The translations under genes were made by a program, and so were the position numbers. The notes beneath the pieces were generated by a model that did no database searches, was not told where the DNA came from, and was given only the letters and a program-made list of their open reading frames with translations. A stretch of 64,000 nucleotides of DNA from an uncultured Bacilli bacterium (GTDB lineage Bacteria; Bacillota_I; Bacilli_A; RF39; UBA660): contig CANRDQ010000002.1 in NCBI GenBank assembly GCA_947629395.1, positions 1-64,000 on the forward strand. The letters run 5' to 3'. Below are positions 27,502 through 35,388 of the stretch, piece by piece (the first letter of the stretch is position 1; every line of letters begins with the position of its first letter).

Positions 27502-27576
27502 GCGGATGTAGTTTAGTGGTTAGAATACGGCCTTGCCAAGGCTGTGACGGGGATTCGATTTCCCTCATCCGCTCCA
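27502..27576 (+). tRNA. tRNA-Gly (GCC), host, prophage attachment target
   Basis: A 75-nt tRNA with acceptor GCGGATG/CATCCGC, anticodon loop TTGCCAA with GCC at 27535-27537, and encoded CCA. The integrase gene begins just after it on the opposite strand, so its 3' half is the likely integration site and was restored by the phage sequence. Confidence 0.95.
27540..27576 (+). other. Probable attL core in the tRNA-Gly 3' end
   Basis: Tyrosine integrases often use tRNA 3' ends, and the int gene is 76 bases away. A copy of this tRNA end is expected at the right prophage border, beyond the window. The exact core length cannot be set without attR. Confidence 0.55.
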
Positions 27577-27587
27577 TATATGTTTTA

Positions 27588-27611
27588 AGCGTTGTATATC
27601 AACGATTTTTC
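27588..27611 (+). terminator. Terminator downstream of tRNA-Gly
   Basis: CGTTG TATAT CAACG is followed by ATTTTT. It probably ends the tRNA transcript and lies in phage-derived DNA. Confidence 0.6.
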
Positions 27612-27624
27612 TATGTTGCGAATT

Positions 27625-27648
27625 TTTTTGACCTTGTTTTTGACCTTG
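27625..27648. repeat. Two 12-bp direct repeats, candidate integrase arm sites
   Basis: TTTTTGACCTTG occurs twice head to tail (27625-27636 and 27637-27648) between the tRNA and the int stop codon. Short direct repeats at this place are typical arm-type sites bound by the integrase N-terminal domain. Confidence 0.5.
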
Positions 27649-27651
27649 TTT

Positions 27652-28851
27652 TCATAAATTTATGTTCGGAATATAGAAATTATTTTGTTGTTCTATTAAT
27701 TTTTGATTAGCTTCTTCTAATACTTGATTATATATTTCTAAAGTCATTTTCATGCTATGACCTGCTTGTTTAGCAACTGCTGTTGGGTCTGCTTTATGAT
27801 AGAGTGAAGTTGAAATACCGGAGTGTCGATATTTATGATTGTGAAGTGTTTTTGTTATTCCTAACACTTTTTTTGCTTTCTGTGTTCTATTTCTTATACT
27901 ACTGCGATTGAAATATCCAGAATAGCCAAAAATAAGTTTGTCATCTTGGTATGTTCCATTTTTCTTTTCATCTTTTATTATTTTTTTTATAAAATTTGCG
28001 ATTTCATTTTCAAAATATACAAATCTAGTATTTCTAGTTTTTAGTGGAGTTAATTTTTTTGAATCTTTAGAGTAGCCTACATTCAAAAAAATAACATTAG
28101 ATGGGAATATGATTTTATCATAAGTTAAACCTTGAACTTCACCAATTCTCATATACAAAACATATTCAAAAATTAGCAGAAGCAAATCTTTTTTTCGATT
28201 TAACCTTTCATCTAACTTTTGTGCTATTTTTATTCTATTTGAAAAATAGTCACATATTTGTTTCCACTCTGTTTCTGAAATCGAAGGTTCTTTATTAATT
28301 TTATTCATATCTTTTATATTAAAAAAAGATTCTATATCGTCTCTATTAGGATATAATTTCCCAACCGTTTCTATTATGTTATATTTTAATCCACATTTAA
28401 AAACAGCATATTTAAACGTAGCATTTATATCGTTGTGCATTGAATTTATGTATCTAATATTAAGACCTTTTTCTAATAAACTTTGTTGCAAATTAATATA
28501 GTCATCTGTAGTTAGATTTCTAATATTTTTGTCTCCAATTACAGGTAAGATATGTATTTCGATTCTTCTTTTAATAGTAATATAAGTACTTTCACAGATT
28601 TTATTTCTTTTAAATTTATAATTAAGATAATCATAAAAGATATCTCTAAAAATAATAGGATAATTATTACTAATTTCTTTTTGATTTTTTGCTTTACTTT
28701 TTATCCTTACTTCTTCCTGTTGTGCTAGTTCTTTTCCTTTTCTTCCAACCCATTCTTTATTTCTTTTTGTAATTTGTTTAGAATTGCCAAAATCATCTTT
28801 GACATAGGTCTTTATAAAATACCGACCTTTTTTATCTTTGTAGACAGGCAT
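27652..28851 (-). CDS. int: Tyrosine recombinase/phage integrase
   Basis: A 399-residue site-specific recombinase that inserts and excises the prophage. The N-terminal arm-binding part (KGRYFIKTYVKDDFGN) is followed by a SAM-like core-binding domain (about 65-170) and the catalytic domain. Catalytic residues are Arg in YMRIGEVQGL, HKYRHSG (HxxR), the His in AGHSMKMT and the nucleophile Tyr in LEIYNQVL. Length and layout resemble Tn916-type integrases. It is transcribed toward the tRNA. Confidence 0.95.
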   Translation of the reverse strand: MPVYKDKKGRYFIKTYVKDDFGNSKQITKRNKEWVGRKGKELAQQEEVRIKSKAKNQKEISNNYPIIFRDIFYDYLNYKFKRNKICESTYITIKRRIEIHILPVIGDKNIRNLTTDDYINLQQSLLEKGLNIRYINSMHNDINATFKYAVFKCGLKYNIIETVGKLYPNRDDIESFFNIKDMNKINKEPSISETEWKQICDYFSNRIKIAQKLDERLNRKKDLLLLIFEYVLYMRIGEVQGLTYDKIIFPSNVIFLNVGYSKDSKKLTPLKTRNTRFVYFENEIANFIKKIIKDEKKNGTYQDDKLIFGYSGYFNRSSIRNRTQKAKKVLGITKTLHNHKYRHSGISTSLYHKADPTAVAKQAGHSMKMTLEIYNQVLEEANQKLIEQQNNFYIPNINL

Positions 28852-28901
28852 TAAATTAAATCATTCCTTTCTATGCCAATATTGTCCTTCCTTACATCTT
28901 T

Positions 28902-28931
28902 AAGATAAACACAAAAATACTAAAAAGTCAA
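28902..28931 (-). promoter_or_regulatory. Promoter of int
   Basis: On the minus strand TTGACT (28926-28931), an 18-bp spacer and TATCTT (28902-28907), followed by AAAGGA before the int ATG. Confidence 0.45.
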
Positions 28932-28966
28932 CAAAAAAGAGTAGAGTTCAATTCGAACTTACTCTT
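28932..28966 (-). terminator. Terminator of the repressor-lipoprotein operon
   Basis: Read on the minus strand, AGAGTA AGTTC pairs with GAACT (c) TACTCT and is followed by T6. It separates the lysogeny genes from int. Confidence 0.75.
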
Positions 28967-29450
28967 CTTCGTCTGAAGTACCAGTTTTACATTCATAACC
29001 ATCATTTTGTAATTTATGTATAAAATCTCTTACATTTTGTGAAACCAGCACATATTTATTAATGTTAACTTCTGTTTCTTGATTATCTATATCTTCTGTT
29101 ATTTTTATTTCTTTATCCTTATATTTTTTTTCCTCTTTCTCTTCTTTATAAAATTTGTTAGCTGCTTCATAATTGTCAAATGTAAAAGTAATATCAAAAT
29201 TTAAATAAAATTGATTATCTGACAAATCATCATAGGCGTGTGTATTGATAATAGACATATCTGTTATACCATCTTCATCAGGTTCTGCACTATGGGAGAA
29301 AGAATAACACATTGTAAGTTTTGATTTTTTATAAAATTTTGCAACAATATCTTCTTCTTCTTTTTTTTCTTTTTGTGTTGAATTATTTTTGTTACTAGAA
29401 CAACCAATTGTTAGTAATAAAATCATTCCCAACAAGAAAAGTTTTTTCAT
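28959..29450 (-). CDS. Prophage lipoprotein
   Basis: A 163-residue lipoprotein with a signal peptide ending in the lipobox LTIGC (Cys17), then a charged linker and a small domain (about 40-160). It overlaps the repressor gene by 4 bases and is therefore made in the lysogen. Lipoproteins at this position in Gram-positive prophages (Ltp-like) can block superinfection; this role is inferred from position only, as I recognise no domain. Confidence 0.78.
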   Translation of the reverse strand: MKKLFLLGMILLLTIGCSSNKNNSTQKEKKEEEDIVAKFYKKSKLTMCYSFSHSAEPDEDGITDMSIINTHAYDDLSDNQFYLNFDITFTFDNYEAANKFYKEEKEEKKYKDKEIKITEDIDNQETEVNINKYVLVSQNVRDFIHKLQNDGYECKTGTSDEEE

Positions 29451-29776
29451 TTTTGTTCTTCCTCCAATACTTTAATAATAGTTAATGCTTTATCCAATTT
29501 TTCTATAGTTAAATCGTCATTAACTTTTAGATCATTTTCCTCCAATAACCGCTTAAGTTGTTCAAATTTATCTTCTCCATAATCGTTAATTCCTAATAAT
29601 TCGTTTGGTGAAGTATTAAAGTGTTCTGCTAATTTTTTCAATATTTCATAACTTGGCTCAGCTTGACCCCTTTCCCAAGAAGAAACAGTAGCATAATGAA
29701 CACCACATAATTTTGCTATATTTTCTTGAGTTTCATGATTTTTTGTTCTATATTCTTTAAGTTTATTACCAAACAT
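29447..29776 (-). CDS. CI-like repressor, XRE family
   Basis: A 109-residue protein with an N-terminal helix-turn-helix (LKEYRTKNHETQENIAKLCG, recognition helix VHYATVSSWERGQAEP) and a short helical C-terminal oligomerisation part. It has no protease or auto-cleavage domain, so induction must work differently from lambda CI. It is divergent from the early genes and probably represses their promoter. Confidence 0.88.
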   Translation of the reverse strand: MFGNKLKEYRTKNHETQENIAKLCGVHYATVSSWERGQAEPSYEILKKLAEHFNTSPNELLGINDYGEDKFEQLKRLLEENDLKVNDDLTIEKLDKALTIIKVLEEEQK

Positions 29777-29800
29777 TTTTACACTCTCCTTAACAAATTA

Positions 29801-29809
29801 ATTATATCA
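29801..29809 (-). promoter_or_regulatory. Repressor promoter
   Basis: On the minus strand TGATATAAT (29801-29809) is an extended -10 about 25 bases before the repressor ATG. Confidence 0.6.
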
Positions 29810-29848
29810 TAATGACGGTTAAAAATATAATAAAATCACAAAAAAATT

Positions 29849-29918
29849 GAGTTGTTGTAAATTTTATCAAAAAAAAGTAAAAAAAAACATTGACAACTCG
29901 GAAAAAAATTGATATGTT
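29849..29918 (+). promoter_or_regulatory. Early rightward promoter with operator-like half-sites
   Basis: TTGACA (29890-29895), a 17-bp spacer and TATGTT (29913-29918, TG upstream) point rightward. GAGTTGT (29849-29855) and its complement ACAACTC (29893-29899) flank the region; the second overlaps the -35 and fits repressor half-sites. Confidence 0.55.
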
Positions 29919-29922
29919 TATA

Positions 29923-30144
29923 TTGTAACGAGGGAATACTTGGTTATAAAGTAGCATCAAAGCAAAAAAAGAATTGAATGTGTCGGCTAAAACGTATTCA
30001 ATTCCATCGCTAATAAGATAAACATTTTACTGTTATCTGTTTTGATGCAAATATAAGGACAGTCCTATGGGCATTCCGTGGACAATCCGGTTGTTTGCTA
30101 ATTAATTATACTACAAACACTTGATTGTCGTCAAGTGTTTTCTT
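29923..30144 (+). ncRNA. Structured phage RNA between repressor and Cro-like gene
   Basis: About 220 nt right after the early promoter. Helices read by eye: TTGTAAC/GTTATAA (29923-29949); P1 GCATCAAAGCA/TGTTTTGATGC (29954-29964 with 30038-30048); inside it P2, 13 bp (29971-29983 with 29992-30004, loop CGGCTAAA), and P3 GATAAACA/TGTTATC (30017-30037), forming a three-way junction. P4 is GTCC-ATGG/CCGT-GGAC (30062-30083, one bulge), and a terminator follows, AAACACTTGA/TCAAGTGTTT (30115-30140) with T-rich tail. No ORF fits. It can be a trans-acting sRNA or an attenuator or riboswitch leader for the Cro-like gene. Confidence 0.75.
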
Positions 30145-30174
30145 GTACAAAAATTTATCAGAAAGGAGAAAAAT

Positions 30175-30423
30175 ATGAAAAAGTTGTCAACCATTGATAG
30201 ATATTTCTATCAAAAACTAGGGAACAGGATGAATAATATTAGACTTCGCAAAGGTATAACTTTACGAGAAATGTCAGAAGAAACTGGTCTTTCTAGAACA
30301 GCCTTAGATGATTTCTTTTTAGGGCGAGTGAGAAAAAGGGATAAAAATTTTGAGTTAATTTGTGAATGTCTAAACCTAAGTTCTAAAGTTATTTTAGATA
30401 TGGTATTAAACGAAGGAGGATAG
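30175..30423 (+). CDS. Cro-like transcription regulator, HTH
   Basis: An 82-residue protein with a helix-turn-helix (MNNIRLRKGITLREMSEETG, then LSRTALDDFFLGRVRK). It is the first gene of the early operon, divergent from the repressor. GAAAGGAG (30161-30168) precedes the ATG at 30175; a longer reading frame upstream runs through the terminator hairpin and is rejected. Confidence 0.82.
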   Translation: MKKLSTIDRYFYQKLGNRMNNIRLRKGITLREMSEETGLSRTALDDFFLGRVRKRDKNFELICECLNLSSKVILDMVLNEGG

Positions 30424-30424
30424 T

Positions 30425-30616
30425 GTGAGAAGACCTGTACAAAACCAAAGAATTATTTGGAATAAAAGCTATGACGAATTATATCCAGAAGACATGGATC
30501 GTAATGGTAAAAAGTTTGATTTAATTTGTGATGCTGACATGAAGATTATACATGTTTGCATAAAGGAGGAAAGTAACAATGGCAATATTAAAAAAAATAA
30601 AAAGTCTGTTTTGTAA
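30425..30616 (+). CDS. Small early phage protein, unknown
   Basis: A 63-residue protein starting at GTG with AAGGAGG just upst­ream. It overlaps the next gene by 38 bases. It has an acidic and Trp/Tyr-containing first half and a Lys-rich end; no family is recognised. Confidence 0.6.
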   Translation: MRRPVQNQRIIWNKSYDELYPEDMDRNGKKFDLICDADMKIIHVCIKEESNNGNIKKNKKSVL

Positions 30617-31280
30617 TATACCTGTATCTGTGATTCGTAATACAGATTTAAGTGATGGAGATTTTAGATTATTGATTTATCTTTATTCTCTTCCTGAAAA
30701 TTGGAAAATTAATAGAGAAAATTTAGGTCAAAGATTAGGTTGTAATAAGAGAAATATTGAAAAGAAAATAAAGTCTTTGCGAGAAAAAGGGTATTTAAGA
30801 ATAGAAAAAGGTCAAAATGAATATGAGTATATTTTGGTTGAAAAAGACACGATGAATAATGACACGATAAAAAAAGACACGATAGAGAAAGACGATACTA
30901 AAGAAAAGATATATAAAGAAAATATAATAAAAGAAAATATAAATAATATACCCCCTATATCCCCCGAGTGGGAAAAGAACTTTGAAACTTTTTGGGAAGA
31001 ATATCCTAAAAAACAAGCTAAAGCAAAAGCCAAGCAATGGTTTGAAAAGAATAAGCCTGATAAAGAGTTAATGAATAAAATTTTGGAGAGTTTGATTTTA
31101 TTCAAAAGAACAAAGCAATGGCAAAAGAATAATGGACAGTTTATTCCTCTAGCAACTACTTGGCTTAATGGAAAACGTTGGGAAGATGAGATACAAGAAG
31201 AAGTAGAAATGACAGAGGAAGAGATAAATGCTGAAATTGAAAGGCAGTTAAGAGAAGAAGGTTTTTATGACAATAGATGA
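30579..31280 (+). CDS. Phage replisome organizer/replication initiation protein
   Basis: A 233-residue protein. A winged-helix N-terminal part (about 20-85, LSDGDFRLLIYLYSLPENWK) is followed by a variable linker and the conserved phage C-terminal block FWEEYPKKQAKAKAKQWFEK, ending FIPLATTWLNGKRWEDE. This is the layout of origin-binding proteins of Gram-positive phages. It overlaps the helicase-loader-like gene, its usual partner. Confidence 0.82.
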   Translation: MAILKKIKSLFCNIPVSVIRNTDLSDGDFRLLIYLYSLPENWKINRENLGQRLGCNKRNIEKKIKSLREKGYLRIEKGQNEYEYILVEKDTMNNDTIKKDTIEKDDTKEKIYKENIIKENINNIPPISPEWEKNFETFWEEYPKKQAKAKAKQWFEKNKPDKELMNKILESLILFKRTKQWQKNNGQFIPLATTWLNGKRWEDEIQEEVEMTEEEINAEIERQLREEGFYDNR

Positions 31281-31827
31281 GACTAAGAAAATTATTAAAA
31301 AAATAAAAACATTTAGACCATATTTTCAAACTGGAAATAGTACCAGAGAAGAAATAAGTTTTGGAAAAGAATGGCACAAGGTTTTTGAAGAATACAACTT
31401 TTCTGATGTTGAAAAAAGATTAGATAAATTTTTAAACAATCCTGATAATTATGGAAAGATACCTGAAGCACACTATCTGGTTAATACACTCACTAAAATC
31501 ACTTCTAAAAAAGATAATTTAAAAGGAGTAACAGTTATGTGTCCAAAATGTAGAAAAGAATTGTCTTTAGATGAATTTGATACTCATTTTGGGAGATGTT
31601 CTAGTGTTGATTATATTTGTAAAAAATCTGAAAAGTATTTTAATCAAATTTTATCAAAAGAAAAGTTATTTGCTTTATCAGATGAAGAATTTGAAAAAAA
31701 ATACATCCAATTTCTTGAAAACTTAAAAAATAAAGTGGAAAGCCCACATGAAAAGAATAATTTAGAAAAAATTGTAAAAATGATGAAAGGAGAAAGTGCT
31801 AATTTAACTTTAGGTGAATTGATATGA
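31267..31827 (+). CDS. Helicase loader/inhibitor-like protein (G39P type)
   Basis: A 186-residue protein. The N-terminal helical part (about 1-80, with IPEAHYLVNTLTKIT) resembles the SPP1 G39P loader domain. A zinc-finger-like segment, CPKCRKELSLDEFDTHFGRC (about 92-111), follows. Position after the initiator supports a role in loading the replicative helicase. The family is assigned from pattern and context only. Confidence 0.6.
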   Translation: MTIDETKKIIKKIKTFRPYFQTGNSTREEISFGKEWHKVFEEYNFSDVEKRLDKFLNNPDNYGKIPEAHYLVNTLTKITSKKDNLKGVTVMCPKCRKELSLDEFDTHFGRCSSVDYICKKSEKYFNQILSKEKLFALSDEEFEKKYIQFLENLKNKVESPHEKNNLEKIVKMMKGESANLTLGELI

Positions 31828-31970
31828 AAAATAGTAACGATTTGTTTCTTTTTGGTATTTACTTTTTGTTTATAATAGCATTTTTACTATTTACATTAAT
31901 TATAGCAAAAGGAAATGATTGTAAAAAGGTAGATGCAGATATTCCTTGCATTACCAAAATAGAGGAGTAA
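31824..31970 (+). CDS. Small one-helix membrane protein
   Basis: A 48-residue ORF overlapping the previous stop (ATGA) with AGGTGA upstream. One hydrophobic helix (residues 7-28) is followed by a short tail with two Cys. Unknown function. Confidence 0.6.
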   Translation: MKNSNDLFLFGIYFLFIIAFLLFTLIIAKGNDCKKVDADIPCITKIEE

Positions 31971-31973
31971 AAA

Positions 31974-32282
31974 ATGGATAAAGTTATATATAATTATCTT
32001 TTGCAAAATCATATAGGGTATGAAAATAGAGTGAAAGCAAATGTATTAATGAATATTTTTGGTATTAATGACAATAAGACTTTTCGTTCTTACATTGCTG
32101 AAGCTAGAAATGATATTGAATGTACTTATTTTATAGCAAGTAAAGCTGGTTCAAAAGGTGGCTATTGGATAGCTACAAAAGAACAAGATAGAGATATAAC
32201 TTTAAGAAATTTATTTTTAAGAGCTATCAGAATAACAAAAACTGCTAGAAAAATGAAAGGGAAGAAGTTATATGAAAACTAG
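31974..32282 (+). CDS. Small phage protein, winged-helix-like
   Basis: A 102-residue protein with a pattern seen in many Gram-positive phages: ENRVKANVLMNIFGINDNKT, FRSYIAEAR, then KGGYWIATKEQDRD. The first part looks like a DNA-binding winged helix. Role unknown. It overlaps the next gene. Confidence 0.65.
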   Translation: MDKVIYNYLLQNHIGYENRVKANVLMNIFGINDNKTFRSYIAEARNDIECTYFIASKAGSKGGYWIATKEQDRDITLRNLFLRAIRITKTARKMKGKKLYEN

Positions 32283-32511
32283 AAAAGAAAGTAAATATGA
32301 ATATCTATTGGCACATAAAAACAATAATGTTTATTTACGTTATATAGGCGAATATAAGCATTATGTTAAAGATATAGAAGATGCAAGTACTTTTACTTTA
32401 AGAAAAGCTAAAGCTTTGCTAAAAAAGTATAAGTATCCTGAAAATTGGGTAATAGTGAAAAGAGAAAAGGACAGAAAGTATGAAAGATTTTCGAAAGCTA
32501 AAAGCAAATGA
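32272..32511 (+). CDS. Small basic phage protein, unknown
   Basis: A 79-residue Lys-rich protein (KYEYLLAHKNNNVYLRYIGEY). Overlaps on both sides show it is part of the early operon. No family is recognised. Confidence 0.6.
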   Translation: MKTRKESKYEYLLAHKNNNVYLRYIGEYKHYVKDIEDASTFTLRKAKALLKKYKYPENWVIVKREKDRKYERFSKAKSK

Positions 32512-33169
32512 AATTGATGTAAGAGTAGGTAATGTAGCGAAAGATAAAACATGGATTACACTTCTTTTATATAAAAATGCAAGAGTAGACATGGATGTCT
32601 TAGATGAAGCAGTAGGTAAAGAAAATTGGCAGAGAGAACATAAAAGAGATAATGCCAATTGTGTAGTTAGTATTTATGATGATGCAAAAAAAGAGTGGGT
32701 TTCCAAAGAAGATACAGGGACAGAAAGCTTCAGTGATGCTGAAAAAGGATTAGCAAGTGATAGCTTCAAACGTGCTTGTGTCAACTGGGGAATTGGGAGA
32801 GAACTTTATACAGCACCAGTAATCTTTTTACGAGGCAATGCAGAAGTTCTAAAAAAAGACACTTATTCAGTTAAAGAAATAGAATATAACGATGATAGAG
32901 AAATAACAAAAATTGTTATAGTTAATAAAAAAGGTGAAATTGTTTTCCCTGCACCTACTTCAAAAAAAGAAACATCAAATAAACCAATCAATGCAGACCA
33001 AATAAAAAAAATACATACATTAATTGGCAATAATGATGATTTAAAAGAAGCTATTTATAAAAAATACAATATTAAATCTTGTAAAGAGCTAACTGAAGTA
33101 AAAGCTAAAGAAATGATTTTAAGACTTGAAAAGGGAATAGAGAAGAAGAAAAAGAAGGCATCAGAATAA
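32480..33169 (+). CDS. Rad52/Sak-like single-strand annealing protein
   Basis: A 229-residue phage recombinase of the Sak/Rad52 superfamily. The diagnostic block is SFSDAEKGLASDSFKRACVN with WGIGRELYTAP after it; the N-terminal DVRVGNVAKDKTWITLLLYK also fits. It anneals complementary ssDNA in phage recombination. A PD-(D/E)XK nuclease downstream probably supplies the ssDNA tails. The C-terminal 60 residues form a Lys-rich tail. Confidence 0.85.
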   Translation: MKDFRKLKANEIDVRVGNVAKDKTWITLLLYKNARVDMDVLDEAVGKENWQREHKRDNANCVVSIYDDAKKEWVSKEDTGTESFSDAEKGLASDSFKRACVNWGIGRELYTAPVIFLRGNAEVLKKDTYSVKEIEYNDDREITKIVIVNKKGEIVFPAPTSKKETSNKPINADQIKKIHTLIGNNDDLKEAIYKKYNIKSCKELTEVKAKEMILRLEKGIEKKKKKASE

Positions 33170-33502
33170 ATGAAAAAAGTTTTAGTTATAGTTTGTACTT
33201 TAATTATTACTTTAAGCTGTACAGGTTGCATGGAATATATTAATGAGCAAACTGTAACCTGTAAAGTTAAAGATAAATGGATTAAAAGATACGACGGAAA
33301 AGACGTATATCTTATAAGTTGTGATGACGAAGTGTACAAAATAGAAGATTTATTGTTATTTGGTAAATTTGATAGTTCTGATATGTATGCAAGTATAGAC
33401 AAAGGTAAGACTTATAAGATAACTACAACAGGTTATAGAATGCCTTATTTAAGTGAATACAAAAATATTAATAAGATAAAAGAAATAAAGGAGAAAAAAT
33501 AA
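33170..33502 (+). CDS. Small prophage lipoprotein, unknown
   Basis: A 110-residue protein directly after the Rad52-like gene. Its signal peptide has a lipobox-like LSCTGC around Cys18-20, then a beta-rich domain (TVTCKVKDKWIKR...VYLISCDD) with two Cys. It resembles small cargo-like exported phage proteins; function is unknown. Confidence 0.68.
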   Translation: MKKVLVIVCTLIITLSCTGCMEYINEQTVTCKVKDKWIKRYDGKDVYLISCDDEVYKIEDLLLFGKFDSSDMYASIDKGKTYKITTTGYRMPYLSEYKNINKIKEIKEKK

Positions 33503-33951
33503 TGTTAATAGTTTTAATTATATTATGTATGTTAGCAATTATTGTAAGTTTTGTAAGTTACTGTAATGATTCTGATGTGTGTTGTACTGTTTCTATATGT
33601 GGAGCTATTATCATAGGAATAATTGCTTTTCTAGTAATCATTAGTTGTGTAGGTGCTGGATTTGATATGTTTGTTATTGATGATAAAATTGAACTCTATC
33701 AAGAAGAAAATAAAAATATAGAAAATGAAATCACAACAATTGTTAACAATTATCAGGGATTTGAAAAAGACATTATACAAAATGTAGGAGATATGGAAAC
33801 ATTTTTCATTAAAATACCTGAATTAAAAAGTAATGAATTAACAAAACAACAAATGAACCTTTACATACAAAACAATGCTAAAATAAAAGAATTAAAAGAA
33901 AGAAAAATAGATGATAAAACAATTAAATGGCTATTATATTTTGGAAGTTAG
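33502..33951 (+). CDS. Membrane protein with coiled-coil-like tail
   Basis: A 149-residue protein with two hydrophobic segments (residues 1-20 and 28-55) followed by a helical, charged soluble part. It overlaps the lipoprotein stop by one base (TAATG). No family is recognised. Confidence 0.6.
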   Translation: MLIVLIILCMLAIIVSFVSYCNDSDVCCTVSICGAIIIGIIAFLVIISCVGAGFDMFVIDDKIELYQEENKNIENEITTIVNNYQGFEKDIIQNVGDMETFFIKIPELKSNELTKQQMNLYIQNNAKIKELKERKIDDKTIKWLLYFGS

Positions 33952-34007
33952 TAAAAATTTAAAGAAATAGCTATTACTGAATTAGTGAAATTTAAGGATC
34001 TGATTTA

Positions 34008-34895
34008 ATCAAAATTACTAATAAACTTAATTTACCACAACCTTTCGTAGATGCTGTTCAAAGCGATTACAAGCCAAAAGAACATCAATATAGTGTTACA
34101 ACTATACTTAATCCTACAAGACAAGTAATATTGTCTAGAAGATATGGAAATGAGATTTCACAAGATGTATCAAGTATGATTTGGATGTTATTTGGAACAG
34201 CTTTGCACTCTGTGCTTGAAAATGCACAAGAGGGAGAAAATCAGTTTAAAGAAGAATATTTAAAACAGAATCTAGATATACTTGATGGAAATTTAAAAGA
34301 TTACTATTTAAGTGGAAAAGCAGATTTGCTTGATGTTGCAGAAAAAGAAATGACAGATTATAAAACAACTTCAGTTTATAAAATTTTAAAGAAAGATTAT
34401 TCTGATTGGAGAAATCAATTATTAATCTATTCTTGGCTATTTAAACAGATAGGTTTTGATGTAGACAAGGCAAAGATAGTTGCTTTGCTTAAAGACTGGA
34501 GTAGTACAAAAGCGAAAGTAGACAAAAGCTATCCACAATTACAAGTACAAGTTATTAAGTTTAAATTTACTAAAAAAGACTTTGAAGAAATAGAAAAATT
34601 TATTATAAGAAAATTTAAAGAATTAAAAGAAAGTGAAAATGTTTCTGATGAAGAGTTGCCTATGTGCACTTTAGAAGAACGTTGGAATACAGGCGATAAA
34701 TATGCTGTAAAGAAAAAGAAAAATAAACGTGCAGATAGAGTATATGACACTTTAGAAGAAGCAGAAGAACATCTATCTAGAGTAGGAGATAAAGACTACA
34801 CGATAGAGTTTAGAGAAGGGCAAGACAAGAGATGTTTAGAATATTGTTCATGTTGTATGTTTTGTCCATATTATAGAGAAAAATATATGAATTAG
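34008..34895 (+). CDS. PD-(D/E)XK exonuclease, apparent ATC start
   Basis: A 295-residue nuclease of the Cas4/RecB-like class. The active-site core is SGKADLLD and EMTDYKTTS, and four Cys near the end (CLEYCSCCMFC) may hold an Fe-S or zinc cluster. A TTG at 34131 has no ribosome site, and the 41 codons before it encode sequence typical for the family N-terminus (KITNKLNLPQPFVDAVQSDY). AAGGA at 33994-33998 stands 9 bases before ATC AAA ATT at 34008, where ATG AAA ATT would be expected. It works with the annealing protein. Confidence 0.78.
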   Translation: MKITNKLNLPQPFVDAVQSDYKPKEHQYSVTTILNPTRQVILSRRYGNEISQDVSSMIWMLFGTALHSVLENAQEGENQFKEEYLKQNLDILDGNLKDYYLSGKADLLDVAEKEMTDYKTTSVYKILKKDYSDWRNQLLIYSWLFKQIGFDVDKAKIVALLKDWSSTKAKVDKSYPQLQVQVIKFKFTKKDFEEIEKFIIRKFKELKESENVSDEELPMCTLEERWNTGDKYAVKKKKNKRADRVYDTLEEAEEHLSRVGDKDYTIEFREGQDKRCLEYCSCCMFCPYYREKYMN

Positions 34896-34908
34896 GAGAA
34901 ATAAAATA

Positions 34909-35388
34909 ATGAGAAAATTTAAAGTAGGAGATAGAGTAACCTATGAAAAATTTGGAACAGGAACAGTAATTGATGTGGATGGTTCTAGTATGCCATATTT
35001 GGTGGAATTTGATAAAGCAAGAGAAGAATTTCATAACGGAAATGGTAGAGGGAAAGAATTTCATTGTTTTTGGTGTTATGAAACAGACTTAGTACTTGGT
35101 AACTTTACTAAAACAGATTTGCAAGAAGGAGATAAGCTTACTTTAAGAAATGGTTCAGTAGGCTATTATTCAAGTGATATGAATATCGATGATCTTAAAG
35201 AAAAACATATTGAAAAAGATTTAACTAATAATGGTTATGCTGGAAGTGAATTAGATATTGTCAAAGTAGAACGTCCATCTTCTTATGTAACTGTTTATGA
35301 ACGTGAAAAAAACGGAGTTAAAGAAATGACAGTAGAAGAGATTTCAAAAGAATTAGGTTACGAAGTGAAAATAGTAAAAGGAGATTAA
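34909..35388 (+). CDS. Phage protein with SH3-like N-terminus, paralogue of 50520-51014
   Basis: A 159-residue protein beginning RKFKVGDRVTYEKFGTGTVI, a small barrel of the KOW/Tudor type. A second part (LQEGDKLTLRNGS) and a conserved tail (KEMTVEEISKELGYEVKIVKG) follow. Head, middle and tail match the protein at 50520-51014, so the two are paralogues. Function unknown. Confidence 0.65.
   Translation: MRKFKVGDRVTYEKFGTGTVIDVDGSSMPYLVEFDKAREEFHNGNGRGKEFHCFWCYETDLVLGNFTKTDLQEGDKLTLRNGSVGYYSSDMNIDDLKEKHIEKDLTNNGYAGSELDIVKVERPSSYVTVYEREKNGVKEMTVEEISKELGYEVKIVKGD

Noticed and set aside
27286..27710. Plus-strand frames of 76 and 64 codons around tRNA-Gly
   Set aside because: They cross the tRNA, its promoter and terminators and lie in the shadow of real genes.
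29923..30144. tracrRNA or known riboswitch
   Set aside because: A loose likeness (AAGGACAGTCC) to the tracrRNA nexus was noticed, but there is no cas gene, no CRISPR and no repeat complement.
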